Shown here: one piece after another, positions 33,168-39,402 of the stretch
Layout of the letters: each line of letters starts with the position of its first letter
How positions within the stretch are numbered: position 1 is the first letter of the stretch
Assembly: GCA_934436245.1 (NCBI GenBank)
Contig: CAKSAM010000007.1
Span: 54,743 to 118,742 of the forward strand
Direction: 5' to 3'
DNA length: 64,000 nucleotides
Source: an uncultured Acetatifactor sp.
GTDB lineage: Bacteria > Bacillota > Clostridia > Lachnospirales > Lachnospiraceae
Position numbers and translations under genes: made by a program
Notes under the pieces: generated by a model
The model's input: the letters and a program-made list of their open reading frames with translations, nothing else
What the model was told of the DNA's origin: nothing
Database searches by the model: none

Positions 33168-33210
33168 ACAGGGCTGTGGAAAAGTACCAATTTCCACAGC
33201 TCTGTTTTTG
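33168..33210 (+). terminator. Terminator of the type IV pilus operon
   Basis: 15-bp stem (one G-U) acagggctgtggaaa (33168-33182) / tttccacagctctgt (33191-33205), 8-nt loop, TTTTTG tail. It lies 43 bp after the last pilus-operon gene. Confidence 0.93.
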
Positions 33211-33234
33211 TATGGTTTTTTACCTGTGATTTTC

Positions 33235-33263
33235 TTGCAGAATCAATATGCATGTGCTATAGT
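33235..33263 (+). promoter_or_regulatory. Promoter of the Rpn-like gene
   Basis: TTGCAG (33235-33240), 17-bp spacer, TATAGT (33258-33263) preceded by TGc. The leader is about 117 nt and contains ggcg-tat-cgcc near 33329-33339. Confidence 0.7.
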
Positions 33264-33386
33264 AGTCACATCTTAAGAAAGTCTGGATAGGCAATATTCT
33301 AAAAAGCTTAGACGTGTAAGGACAGTCGATGGCGTATCGCCGCAAATTCATGGATTGACAGAACAATCATACAGGGAGGACAGCTA

Positions 33387-34256
33387 TTGGAAACGAATGA
33401 TATTGTGACGAAAAATTTTGAAAGCTATGCAGATGTAGCGGCGGACATTATTAATGTTCTGTTACATGAAGGGAGAAGAAGGGTTAAAGATTATGAAATA
33501 TTGTCGGCGGCTACTGAGAGTCTTTACCTGGATAAAGAAAATGGATTGCGAAATCAATTGGAAGATGTAGCAAAGTACCATGTGGTAAATGGGGTGCCTA
33601 AGGTAATGTATTTATTTGCCAATCAGACAAAGGTGGATAAGGGCATGGTATTGCGCAAGGCCGGGTATGCAGGTGGAGAATACCGCAGACAATATGAAAA
33701 ACAAAATCCGGGCCTATATCCTGTGATAGAAATTGTGTTATACTGGGGAAAGAGCAGGTGGAAAGGGGTATGCAGTTTGCACCGGTTATTTGATGAAGAA
33801 GGGGCGACTGCAGATATTATATGGAAGTATGTAGATGATGTACAACTTCATGTTTGGGAAATGCGTCATTTACCCAGAGAAATACGAGAACTTTTTCAAA
33901 GTGATATGAGAATCATCGTGGATTATCTTGCAGAGGGAGATGGCTATCGGTCGGACCGGAAAGTGATTCATAAAGAAGCAACAGTTAAGATGCTACGGGT
34001 ATTATCCGGAGATACAAATGTTGATGATACCGGAGATGTATTAAAAGAAATGGGAATCAAAGAGGAGGATGAGATCAGGGTGTGTGAATTATTTGATCAG
34101 TATACAAGAAAAGGGATTGCACAGGGAGTTGCGCAAGGGATTATTATAATGTGCAAGGATTTTAATACCAGTTATGAAGAAACTTTACAAAAGGTGAGAA
34201 TGAAACTGAATATCTCAGAGCAGGAAGCTGAGAAAGAAATGAAACTTTATTGGTAA
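33387..34256 (+). CDS. Rpn/PD-(D/E)XK transposase-like family protein
   Basis: 289 residues with a TTG start 6 bp after ggagga; no better ATG is near. The composition (PVIEIVLYWGKSRWKGVCSLHRLF, VHVWEMRH-like segment, GIAQGVAQGI) fits the large clostridial family annotated as Rpn recombination-promoting nuclease/putative transposase, here lacking the usual long N-terminus. In PD-(D/E)XK folds a conserved E-x-K/Q follows a beta strand; IEIVLYWGKSRW could supply it. AT-rich codon use and its own promoter suggest an accessory gene. Function in the cell is unknown. Confidence 0.55.
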   Translation: METNDIVTKNFESYADVAADIINVLLHEGRRRVKDYEILSAATESLYLDKENGLRNQLEDVAKYHVVNGVPKVMYLFANQTKVDKGMVLRKAGYAGGEYRRQYEKQNPGLYPVIEIVLYWGKSRWKGVCSLHRLFDEEGATADIIWKYVDDVQLHVWEMRHLPREIRELFQSDMRIIVDYLAEGDGYRSDRKVIHKEATVKMLRVLSGDTNVDDTGDVLKEMGIKEEDEIRVCELFDQYTRKGIAQGVAQGIIIMCKDFNTSYEETLQKVRMKLNISEQEAEKEMKLYW

Positions 34257-34271
34257 ATATGGAATAGAAAC

Positions 34272-34300
34272 TTGACTTTTTCTATGTACTATGATAAATA
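34272..34300 (+). promoter_or_regulatory. Promoter of the PLP transsulfuration enzyme gene
   Basis: TTGACT (34272-34277), 17-bp spacer, TAAATA (34295-34300) preceded by TGa. The start would be near 34307, just before the palindrome described next. Confidence 0.6.
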
Positions 34301-34309
34301 TATACTATA

Positions 34310-34326
34310 CCTACTGGAACAGTAGG
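34310..34326. promoter_or_regulatory. Candidate operator at the transcription start
   Basis: Perfect 7-bp inverted repeat cctactg-gaa-cagtagg centred about 11 bp after the predicted start. It is small for a terminator, has no T-run, and sits where a repressor would act. Rrf2-type regulators of sulfur metabolism bind interrupted palindromes of similar size, but the protein is not identified. Confidence 0.45.
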
Positions 34327-34376
34327 AAATATTAAAAGAAATAATATATTATACATAGACATAGGAGGAGAAAAAG

Positions 34377-35516
34377 ATGGCATTTGCAGCAGAGACCATA
34401 TGTGTCCAGGGAAGTAATGAGAGAAGGGATCCGTTTGGGGCCATCAGCATGCCGATTTATCAGAATGCGGCATATGCACATCCGGGACTGGGAAGGAGCA
34501 CGGGATATGACTATTCCCGCTGTAGCAATCCCACCAGGGACGAGGTGCAGAAGACGGTTGCTCTGTTGGAGCAGGGAACGGAGTCATTGGCATTTTCTAC
34601 AGGAATGGCTGCGATCACTGCAATGATGGAAATCTTTTCTCCCGGGGATCATCTGATTGCTACAGACGATCTGTACGGTGGAACCTTGAGGCTCTGGAAT
34701 ATGATCAGCCGAAAGAACGGTATTTCCGTGGATTGTGTAGATACCTCCAACGTGGACACTGTGAAAGCAGCACTGCGTCCGGAGACGAAGGCCATCTATC
34801 TCGAGACCCCGTCCAATCCGATGATGAAAGTGGCGGATATTCAGGCAATCGCAGATCTGGCTCATGAGAACGGCTGCCTGCTGATCGTGGATAATACATT
34901 TCTGTCTCCCTATTTCCAGAAGCCGTTGAATCTGGGTGCGGATATCGTGGTACACAGTGGTACCAAATATCTGGAGGGACATAATGATACCCTGTCCGGT
35001 TTTCTGGTGGTGAAGGATAATACCCTGTATGAGCAGCTTTATAACATTTACAAGACTACCGGCGCCTGTCTGTCCGCCTTCGACAGCTGGCTGTTATTAA
35101 GAGGTATCAAGACACTGGGCGTCCGTATGGAACAGCACCAGAAGAATGCCCTGGCTATCGCTCACTGGCTGGAGCAGCGACCGGAAGTGGAGAAGGTATA
35201 TTATATCGGACTGGATTCCCACCCGGATAAGGAACTGATTGACAGACAATGCAGCGGTTATGGCGGAATGATCTCGTTCCGGTTGAATTCTGCCGAAAAA
35301 GCTGTCAAAATTCTGGAGAGTGTGAAGCTGATCCGTTTTGCGGAAAGTCTGGGCGGCGTGGAAAGTCTTCTGACCTATCCCATGAAGCAGACCCATGCAG
35401 ATGTACCGGTTGAGGTACGTGAAGCATTGGGCGTGGATGAGAAGCTTCTGAGAATGTCCGTAGGTATTGAAAATATTGATGATCTGCTGGCAGATCTGGA
35501 GCAGGCTTTTGCCTGA
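34377..35516 (+). CDS. Cystathionine gamma-synthase/lyase-family PLP enzyme
   Basis: 379 residues, usual family length. PLP-binding K197 lies in HSGTKYLEGHND. Further landmarks are YDYSRCSNPTRD, FSTGMAAITA, YLETPSNPMM and IVDNTFLSPYFQKPL. The family includes MetB (O-acylhomoserine plus Cys to cystathionine), MetC, cystathionine gamma-lyase and O-acetylhomoserine sulfhydrylase; motifs do not decide between them. With a MetA predicted to make O-acetylhomoserine and a MalY-like lyase next door, a cystathionine gamma-synthase role is attractive (inference). An ATG follows aggaggaga. Confidence 0.88.
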   Translation: MAFAAETICVQGSNERRDPFGAISMPIYQNAAYAHPGLGRSTGYDYSRCSNPTRDEVQKTVALLEQGTESLAFSTGMAAITAMMEIFSPGDHLIATDDLYGGTLRLWNMISRKNGISVDCVDTSNVDTVKAALRPETKAIYLETPSNPMMKVADIQAIADLAHENGCLLIVDNTFLSPYFQKPLNLGADIVVHSGTKYLEGHNDTLSGFLVVKDNTLYEQLYNIYKTTGACLSAFDSWLLLRGIKTLGVRMEQHQKNALAIAHWLEQRPEVEKVYYIGLDSHPDKELIDRQCSGYGGMISFRLNSAEKAVKILESVKLIRFAESLGGVESLLTYPMKQTHADVPVEVREALGVDEKLLRMSVGIENIDDLLADLEQAFA

Positions 35517-35741
35517 GAGGGGTTAACTGGTATACATAGTAATTCAGCCAGCTGCGTTGAAGGTTTCCACAGATGACGCACCGGAAAGCATCGGGATATG
35601 ATGTGCAGGGTGCTTTCGAACGGAAGAAATGGTATGATGACTGATGAAAAGGATTATGTAGTAAATTAACGTAGAATATGGTCTGTATGGGACGGAAGTG
35701 CCTGAAAATTTGCAGATTTTGAGAAAGGTATGGTTAGCTGT

Positions 35742-36962
35742 ATGACTACATACAATTTTGATAAAATTATAAATCGTAAGGGAACAAACTGCCTGAAATA
35801 TGATTTTGCGGTGGAGAGAGGAAAGCCTGCGGATGTGCTGCCCCTGTGGGTTGCGGATATGGATTTCCCGGTATCCGAAGAAATCACGAAGAGCCTTCAT
35901 GCTGCAGTAGATCATGGAATCTACGGCTACACCCAGCCAAAGGACGCTTATTATAATGCAGTGATGAACTGGATGGAGAAGAATCACAACTGGAAGACGG
36001 AGCGAGAATGGATCGTGAAGACCCCGGGTGTGGTATTTGCGTTAGGTGCTGCGGTAAAAGCTTTCACGGAGCCGGGAGATGCGGTACTGATCCAGAATCC
36101 AGTCTATTATCCGTTTACCAATATTATTCGTGACAATGACCGGAAGGTAATAGACAATACATTGGTTTATGAAAAAACTTCTGCACAGGAAATAGATGAA
36201 AAGGTTGTGGAGAAAGCACAATATCGTATAGATTATGAAGATTTTGAACGTAAGATCGAACAGGAAAATGTGAAGCTGTTCATTCTGTGCAACCCTCATA
36301 ACCCGGTAGGCAGGGTGTGGACGGCAGAGGAACTGCAGAAGCTGGGAGAGATATGTCTGCGCCATCATGTAATTGTGGTGAGTGATGAGATCCACAACGA
36401 TTTTGTCTATCCCGGTTACGAGCATACGGTGTTTGCCAATGTAGATCCCCGTTTTGCGGAGTTTACTGTGACTTGTACGGCGCCCAGCAAGACCTTTAAC
36501 CTGGCGGGACTTCAGATATCTAATATTTTTATCCCCAATGAAAAGCTTCGTAAAGCATTTCAGACAGAGATTGACAAGACCGGCTATGATGAACCTAATG
36601 CATTGGGAATCGTGGCGTGTGAAGCAGCCTATCGTGCAGGCGAAGACTGGCTTGATCAACTGAGGGAGTATCTTTTGGGAAATCTGAATTTCCTTCGTTC
36701 CTATCTGCAGGAGAAGATTCCACAGATTCATCTGGTAGAGCCGGAAGGTACCTACCTGGTATGGTTGGATTGTAGTGAACTGGGAATCACCGGTAAGGAA
36801 CTGGATCAGTTCATTGTGGACAAAGCAAGACTTTGGCTGGATGGAGGATCCATGTTCGGTCCCAGTGGAGCAGCTTTTCAGCGTGTGAACATTGCCTGCC
36901 CTCAAGCTACGCTGGAACTTGCCTTGAATAAATTAAAAGCAGCGGTAGATAGTTTGAAATGA
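35742..36962 (+). CDS. MalY/PatB-type PLP aminotransferase (cystathionine beta-lyase)
   Basis: 406 residues from the ATG at 35742, chosen because relatives start MxxYNFDxIINRxGTNCLKYD; an ATG at 35730 is in frame but has its only RBS-like sequence (aaagg) just 1 bp away. Fold-type I aminotransferase motifs: ILCNPHNPVGRVW, VVSDEIHNDF, and the PLP lysine in APSKTFNLAGLQ. MalY/PatB enzymes cleave cystathionine to homocysteine, and some release thiols from Cys conjugates. The 225-bp gap before it contains only a weak gaaagca/tgctttc inverted repeat and no clear promoter, so it may be co-transcribed with the preceding gene. Confidence 0.88.
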   Translation: MTTYNFDKIINRKGTNCLKYDFAVERGKPADVLPLWVADMDFPVSEEITKSLHAAVDHGIYGYTQPKDAYYNAVMNWMEKNHNWKTEREWIVKTPGVVFALGAAVKAFTEPGDAVLIQNPVYYPFTNIIRDNDRKVIDNTLVYEKTSAQEIDEKVVEKAQYRIDYEDFERKIEQENVKLFILCNPHNPVGRVWTAEELQKLGEICLRHHVIVVSDEIHNDFVYPGYEHTVFANVDPRFAEFTVTCTAPSKTFNLAGLQISNIFIPNEKLRKAFQTEIDKTGYDEPNALGIVACEAAYRAGEDWLDQLREYLLGNLNFLRSYLQEKIPQIHLVEPEGTYLVWLDCSELGITGKELDQFIVDKARLWLDGGSMFGPSGAAFQRVNIACPQATLELALNKLKAAVDSLK

Positions 36963-36969
36963 GGATTTG

Positions 36970-37086
36970 AGTGATTTCACCAGATCGTTCCGGAACATGA
37001 TATATGTTGATAGATTCACAAGAGTGTTTCGGAGCATGATATATGTTGATAGATTCACCAGACTGTTCTGGAACATGATATAATGA
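36970..37086. repeat. Three tandem 39-bp repeats, with a diverged copy downstream
   Basis: Copies end their ttcac word at 36980, 37019 and 37058 (period 39), and each continues to an aacatgatatat-like word. Between copies the sequence is imperfect (cgttccggaac, tgtttcggagc, tgttctggaac). A fourth diverged copy lies at about 37203-37249, separated by a hairpin segment. They begin 8 bp after the stop of the MalY-like gene. No function is assigned. Confidence 0.85.
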
Positions 37087-37200
37087 GCCTCAAGGAAAAA
37101 CAAGTGGCTGCATGCAGACATTTGTTTTTCTGGGCTCATTAGCGAACGAATATCCTGCAAAGCAGGATGTAGAGTGCGATAGCACGAATTCGTGAGCTTA
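37082..37200. repeat. Hairpin-rich element between repeat copies
   Basis: A long imperfect hairpin pairs aatgagcc with ggctcatt (37082-37089 / 37133-37140) and gaaaaacaa with ttgtttttc (37095-37103 / 37122-37130). It is followed by atcctgc-aaa-gcaggat and gtgc-gata-gcac hairpins, flanked by acgaat / attcgt. Three or four stems in 120 bp suggest a structured RNA or a miniature transposable-like element; it has no open frame. It is not a tRNA: no T-loop or anticodon arm could be placed. Confidence 0.6.
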
Positions 37201-37302
37201 TGATATAATATTGATAGATTTACCAGACCGTACCGGAACAGTATAATATTACCGGTTATATGGTATATTTTTACATTCTTGTCCATATACTGTAACATAT
37301 CA

Positions 37303-37369
37303 GGCCATTCATGATAGATTATGATAGTTCCTACGGAATCAGTAATCCCTGATGAATGGCCATGTTTTT
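37303..37369 (+). terminator. Terminator-like hairpin before the 79-residue gene
   Basis: Perfect 10-bp stem ggccattcat (37303-37312) / atgaatggcc (37352-37361) followed by ATG and an eight-T run. The loop is long (39 nt) and may fold separately. It lies 71 bp upstream of the next start codon, so it could also work as a leader attenuator. Confidence 0.6.
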
Positions 37370-37439
37370 TTGGATCATGTGACAGGAATCATGATTCGCA
37401 GATCCATAGGATTGCCATCAGGAAAGGAGCACACAGTAT

Positions 37440-37679
37440 ATGCCAAGAGGACAGAGAAAATCCCTGGAGGAAAAGATCCAGGCAAAGCAGGAACTGATCA
37501 ATGCGTTAAACATTCGCATAGAGTCAGAACAGCGTGAGTTAGAGGAATTGTTTGAACAGAAGAAGCGTAAGGAACTGGAAGCGGTAAGAGATCTGATCGA
37601 GGATGCCGGTCTGGCACCGGAGGAAGTCACAGAGGTTTTACAGCAGTACATTGAGAGCCGCAGCGCTAATGCATCGTGA
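37440..37679 (+). CDS. Small coiled-coil protein, conserved-type hypothetical
   Basis: 79 residues with a strong aaaggag RBS 10 bp before the ATG. It starts MPRGQRKSLEEKIQAKQELI and continues as one highly charged coiled coil (about 8-50), then a short helical C-terminus (LIEDAGLAPEEVTEVLQQYI). I recall many short Lachnospiraceae proteins of the form MPRGxxKTLEEKI, without a known role; some such charged small proteins bind nucleic acid, but nothing here proves that. Cysteines, membrane segments and a signal peptide are absent. Confidence 0.8.
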   Translation: MPRGQRKSLEEKIQAKQELINALNIRIESEQRELEELFEQKKRKELEAVRDLIEDAGLAPEEVTEVLQQYIESRSANAS

Positions 37680-37720
37680 GATCATAGGTAAAAGAAAACT
37701 TACTCATTATTAAGGACTGG

Positions 37721-37743
37721 GACTGTACCGCCCAAAAGTTAGA
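37721..37743. mobile_element. Possible solo IS3-family-like terminal sequence
   Basis: gactgtaccgcccaaaagt followed by taga resembles the ends of IS3-group elements (the ..TGTACCCCAAAAGTT.. type). No transposase or second end is seen nearby, so it would be a remnant at most. Confidence 0.25.
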
Positions 37744-37766
37744 AACGGAATCAAGCTAACGATTGG

Positions 37767-37791
37767 AGACTGGCACACACCCGGTCTTTTT
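37767..37791 (+). terminator. Terminator after the 79-residue gene
   Basis: 7-bp stem (one T-G pair) agactgg (37767-37773) / ccggtct (37781-37787), loop cacacac, TTTT tail. It is 88 bp after the stop codon. Confidence 0.6.
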
Positions 37792-37819
37792 AATGTACAT
37801 GTATTCGCTCACGAATGAG

Positions 37820-38130
37820 CCGTTCACCAATCATGCAAGCATGCTGGCTTTCTTGCGCTCATTATTCGTGAGCATGCTTGCACCTTATATCATGAATTGC
37901 ACTTTCGGTGCTTGTCGTTGCTTTGCAACTATCCTGATCAAATTTGCCGTTCACCAATCATGCAAGCATGCTGGTTCGCCTGTGCTTATTATACGTGAGC
38001 ATGCTTGCACCTTATATCATGAATTGCACTTTCGGTGCTTGTCGTTGCTTTGTAGCTATCATGATCAAATTTGCCGTTCACCAATCATGCAAGCATGCTG
38101 GTTCTCTTGCACTTATTATACATGAGCACA
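37820..38130. repeat. Tandem 127-bp repeats (2.4 copies)
   Basis: Copies start with ccgttcaccaatcatgc at 37820, 37947 and 38074 (the third partial). Units 1 and 2 are nearly identical. Each contains a perfect 12-bp inverted repeat tgcaagcatgct / agcatgcttgca (37834-37845 and 37871-37882 in unit 1), a gcac-tttcg-gtgc hairpin and the word ttatatcatgaatt. The reverse complement of that word matches catgatataa in the elements near 37070-37210. The frames open across it are repetitive and not credible genes. Confidence 0.9.
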
Positions 38131-38147
38131 GCCACTCAATACATTTT

Positions 38148-38175
38148 GCACAATCACACTTGTAAGTAATTGTGC
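38148..38175. terminator. Inverted repeat at the 3' end of the PD-(D/E)XK-like gene
   Basis: gcacaat (38148-38154) / attgtgc (38169-38175), 14-nt loop, just beyond the minus-strand stop codon at 38185. Followed by tttatt on the + strand and by aaaatg on the minus strand, so it is a modest terminator at best. Confidence 0.4.
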
Positions 38176-38184
38176 TTTATTGCA

Positions 38185-38991
38185 TCATAGGAAGTACTGC
38201 GAGATGATCTGCTGCACCTGTTCGGAACGAATGGGAACCTTGCCGGTTTCGTAAGTTGTGATCAGCTGCATGGATGGATAGATTCCATTGTAACAGTAGG
38301 ATTTAAGCTTATTGCAGGCGGCATCACAATAATTACTCTTATCCATCATCCCAAAGTGCTCCCAGTAGAAGAGCTGCTGTGAGGTGGGATGCAGAATCGT
38401 GAAGTCCGGATAGATGGTCATTTCATTTAAGACTAAGGCTGCTTCATACCGGTACGGAATCCCATTGGTGTACAGGAGATTGGCAATGATGACCTCGGAC
38501 TTCGAACGGACTTTATGCCCTGCCAGCGTAGTATGGATCAGATTCTCTGGGTGAGAACTGTTTGTCTCATAGACTTCCGAACACCATTTCTCCACCGACA
38601 CCGGAAGCTTGTCCTTCGCAAAATAGCCTTGCAGTAATGGGTAATAAGGAGAGGATTCTGCCAACAGGTCAGAGGATGTCAGAGGCTTGGAATGATTGAC
38701 TGCGGGATTCTTTTTTTCATGGGATTTCATATAAAAATTGAGCAGGGAAAGTTCTTCTTCAACTTCCAACAACAGAAGAGAATAATATTTCTTGAGAGCC
38801 ATAAGCTCTGCAAGAGAACGATTTGATTTAGGACAATATGTCTTTTTTTCTTGCGTTTTGATAATCCAACGGTGGTAAGAACCGTTCTTCTGAATGGATA
38901 ATTCGCCTTCCGGAAATGTAGAAAGCTTATGGCGCAGGTAATCACGTTGTGCCTTCAGTTTGCTTAGGCGTGAGTCTAAATTCTGGATCAT
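38185..38991 (-). CDS. PD-(D/E)XK nuclease-like protein
   Basis: 268 residues. The N-terminal half is helical (a coiled coil about 1-25 and another about 58-92). The C-terminal half holds the likely nuclease core: RSKSEVIIANLLYTNGIPYRYE (here residues 162-183), then YPDFTI with D196, and YWEHFG with E211 and H212. This E, D-x(14)-E-x pattern is that of a PD-(D/E)XK active site. I recall similar uncharacterised proteins in Lachnospiraceae. There is no adjacent methylase, helicase or other defence gene. The promoter is on the minus strand at about 39085-39113. Confidence 0.65.
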   Translation of the reverse strand: MIQNLDSRLSKLKAQRDYLRHKLSTFPEGELSIQKNGSYHRWIIKTQEKKTYCPKSNRSLAELMALKKYYSLLLLEVEEELSLLNFYMKSHEKKNPAVNHSKPLTSSDLLAESSPYYPLLQGYFAKDKLPVSVEKWCSEVYETNSSHPENLIHTTLAGHKVRSKSEVIIANLLYTNGIPYRYEAALVLNEMTIYPDFTILHPTSQQLFYWEHFGMMDKSNYCDAACNKLKSYCYNGIYPSMQLITTYETGKVPIRSEQVQQIISQYFL

Positions 38992-39084
38992 AAAAAATCT
39001 CCTTTCAAAATGGTTTGGTGTAAATGTGGCAAAAAAGCAGAAAAAAATACAAAAACAGCTAATTTTCTGGTGGAAAAATGGTTG

Positions 39085-39123
39085 ATTGTATCAGAATGAA
39101 GAAAAAAAGCAAATTTGATACAA
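39085..39123 (-). promoter_or_regulatory. Promoter and palindrome upstream of the PD-(D/E)XK-like gene
   Basis: On the minus strand TGa-TACAAT (extended -10; TACAAT is 39090-39085) with a weak -35 TTTGCT (39113-39108, 17 bp). The promoter is spanned by an 8-bp inverted repeat ttgtatca (39086-39093) / tgatacaa (39116-39123), a possible operator. Apart from this and the hairpin at 39321-39360, the 38992-39402 gap shows nothing I can name. Confidence 0.5.
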
Positions 39124-39320
39124 AAAAAGAAGAAATATAAGAAATTTTGTACTAAAATGGCCCCAAATCGGCTTTTAGCGAAAATGATCAACAAGCATGC
39201 AATCAGCAGTGGCTGCAAGCAGGCATGTCTGAGCACATTATAGCATGATATAGGGGACTTGCAAAGATATTTGCATGGAAAAGGACATGGAAATGACATG
39301 GAAAGAAGCTTATCTGTTTG

Positions 39321-39360
39321 TCTGGTACCCCGGACGGTGCAACCCGACCGGGGCCTCAGA
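39321..39360 (-). terminator. GC-rich hairpin after the CoA-dehydratase-activase-like gene
   Basis: ccccgg (39328-39333) / ccgggg (39348-39353), extended by an outer tctg / caga pairing. It lies about 45 nt beyond the minus-strand stop. No T-run follows in that direction, so terminator function is uncertain. Confidence 0.4.
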
Positions 39361-39402
39361 AAAACAATGTCAGATAATTCATTTTCTATGGAACAATATT
39401 TT

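Noticed and set aside
34257..34376. SAM riboswitch upstream of the transsulfuration gene
   Set aside because: The 120-bp region is too short and lacks the S-box core; a palindrome and promoter explain it better.
37140..37200. A tRNA gene suggested by clustered small hairpins
   Set aside because: Stem lengths and loops do not fit a cloverleaf, and no T-loop consensus or CCA end was found.
37763..38165. Frames of 120 and 73 residues across the 127-bp repeats
   Set aside because: They repeat the same peptide because of the tandem DNA, lack RBS and have no recognisable fold.
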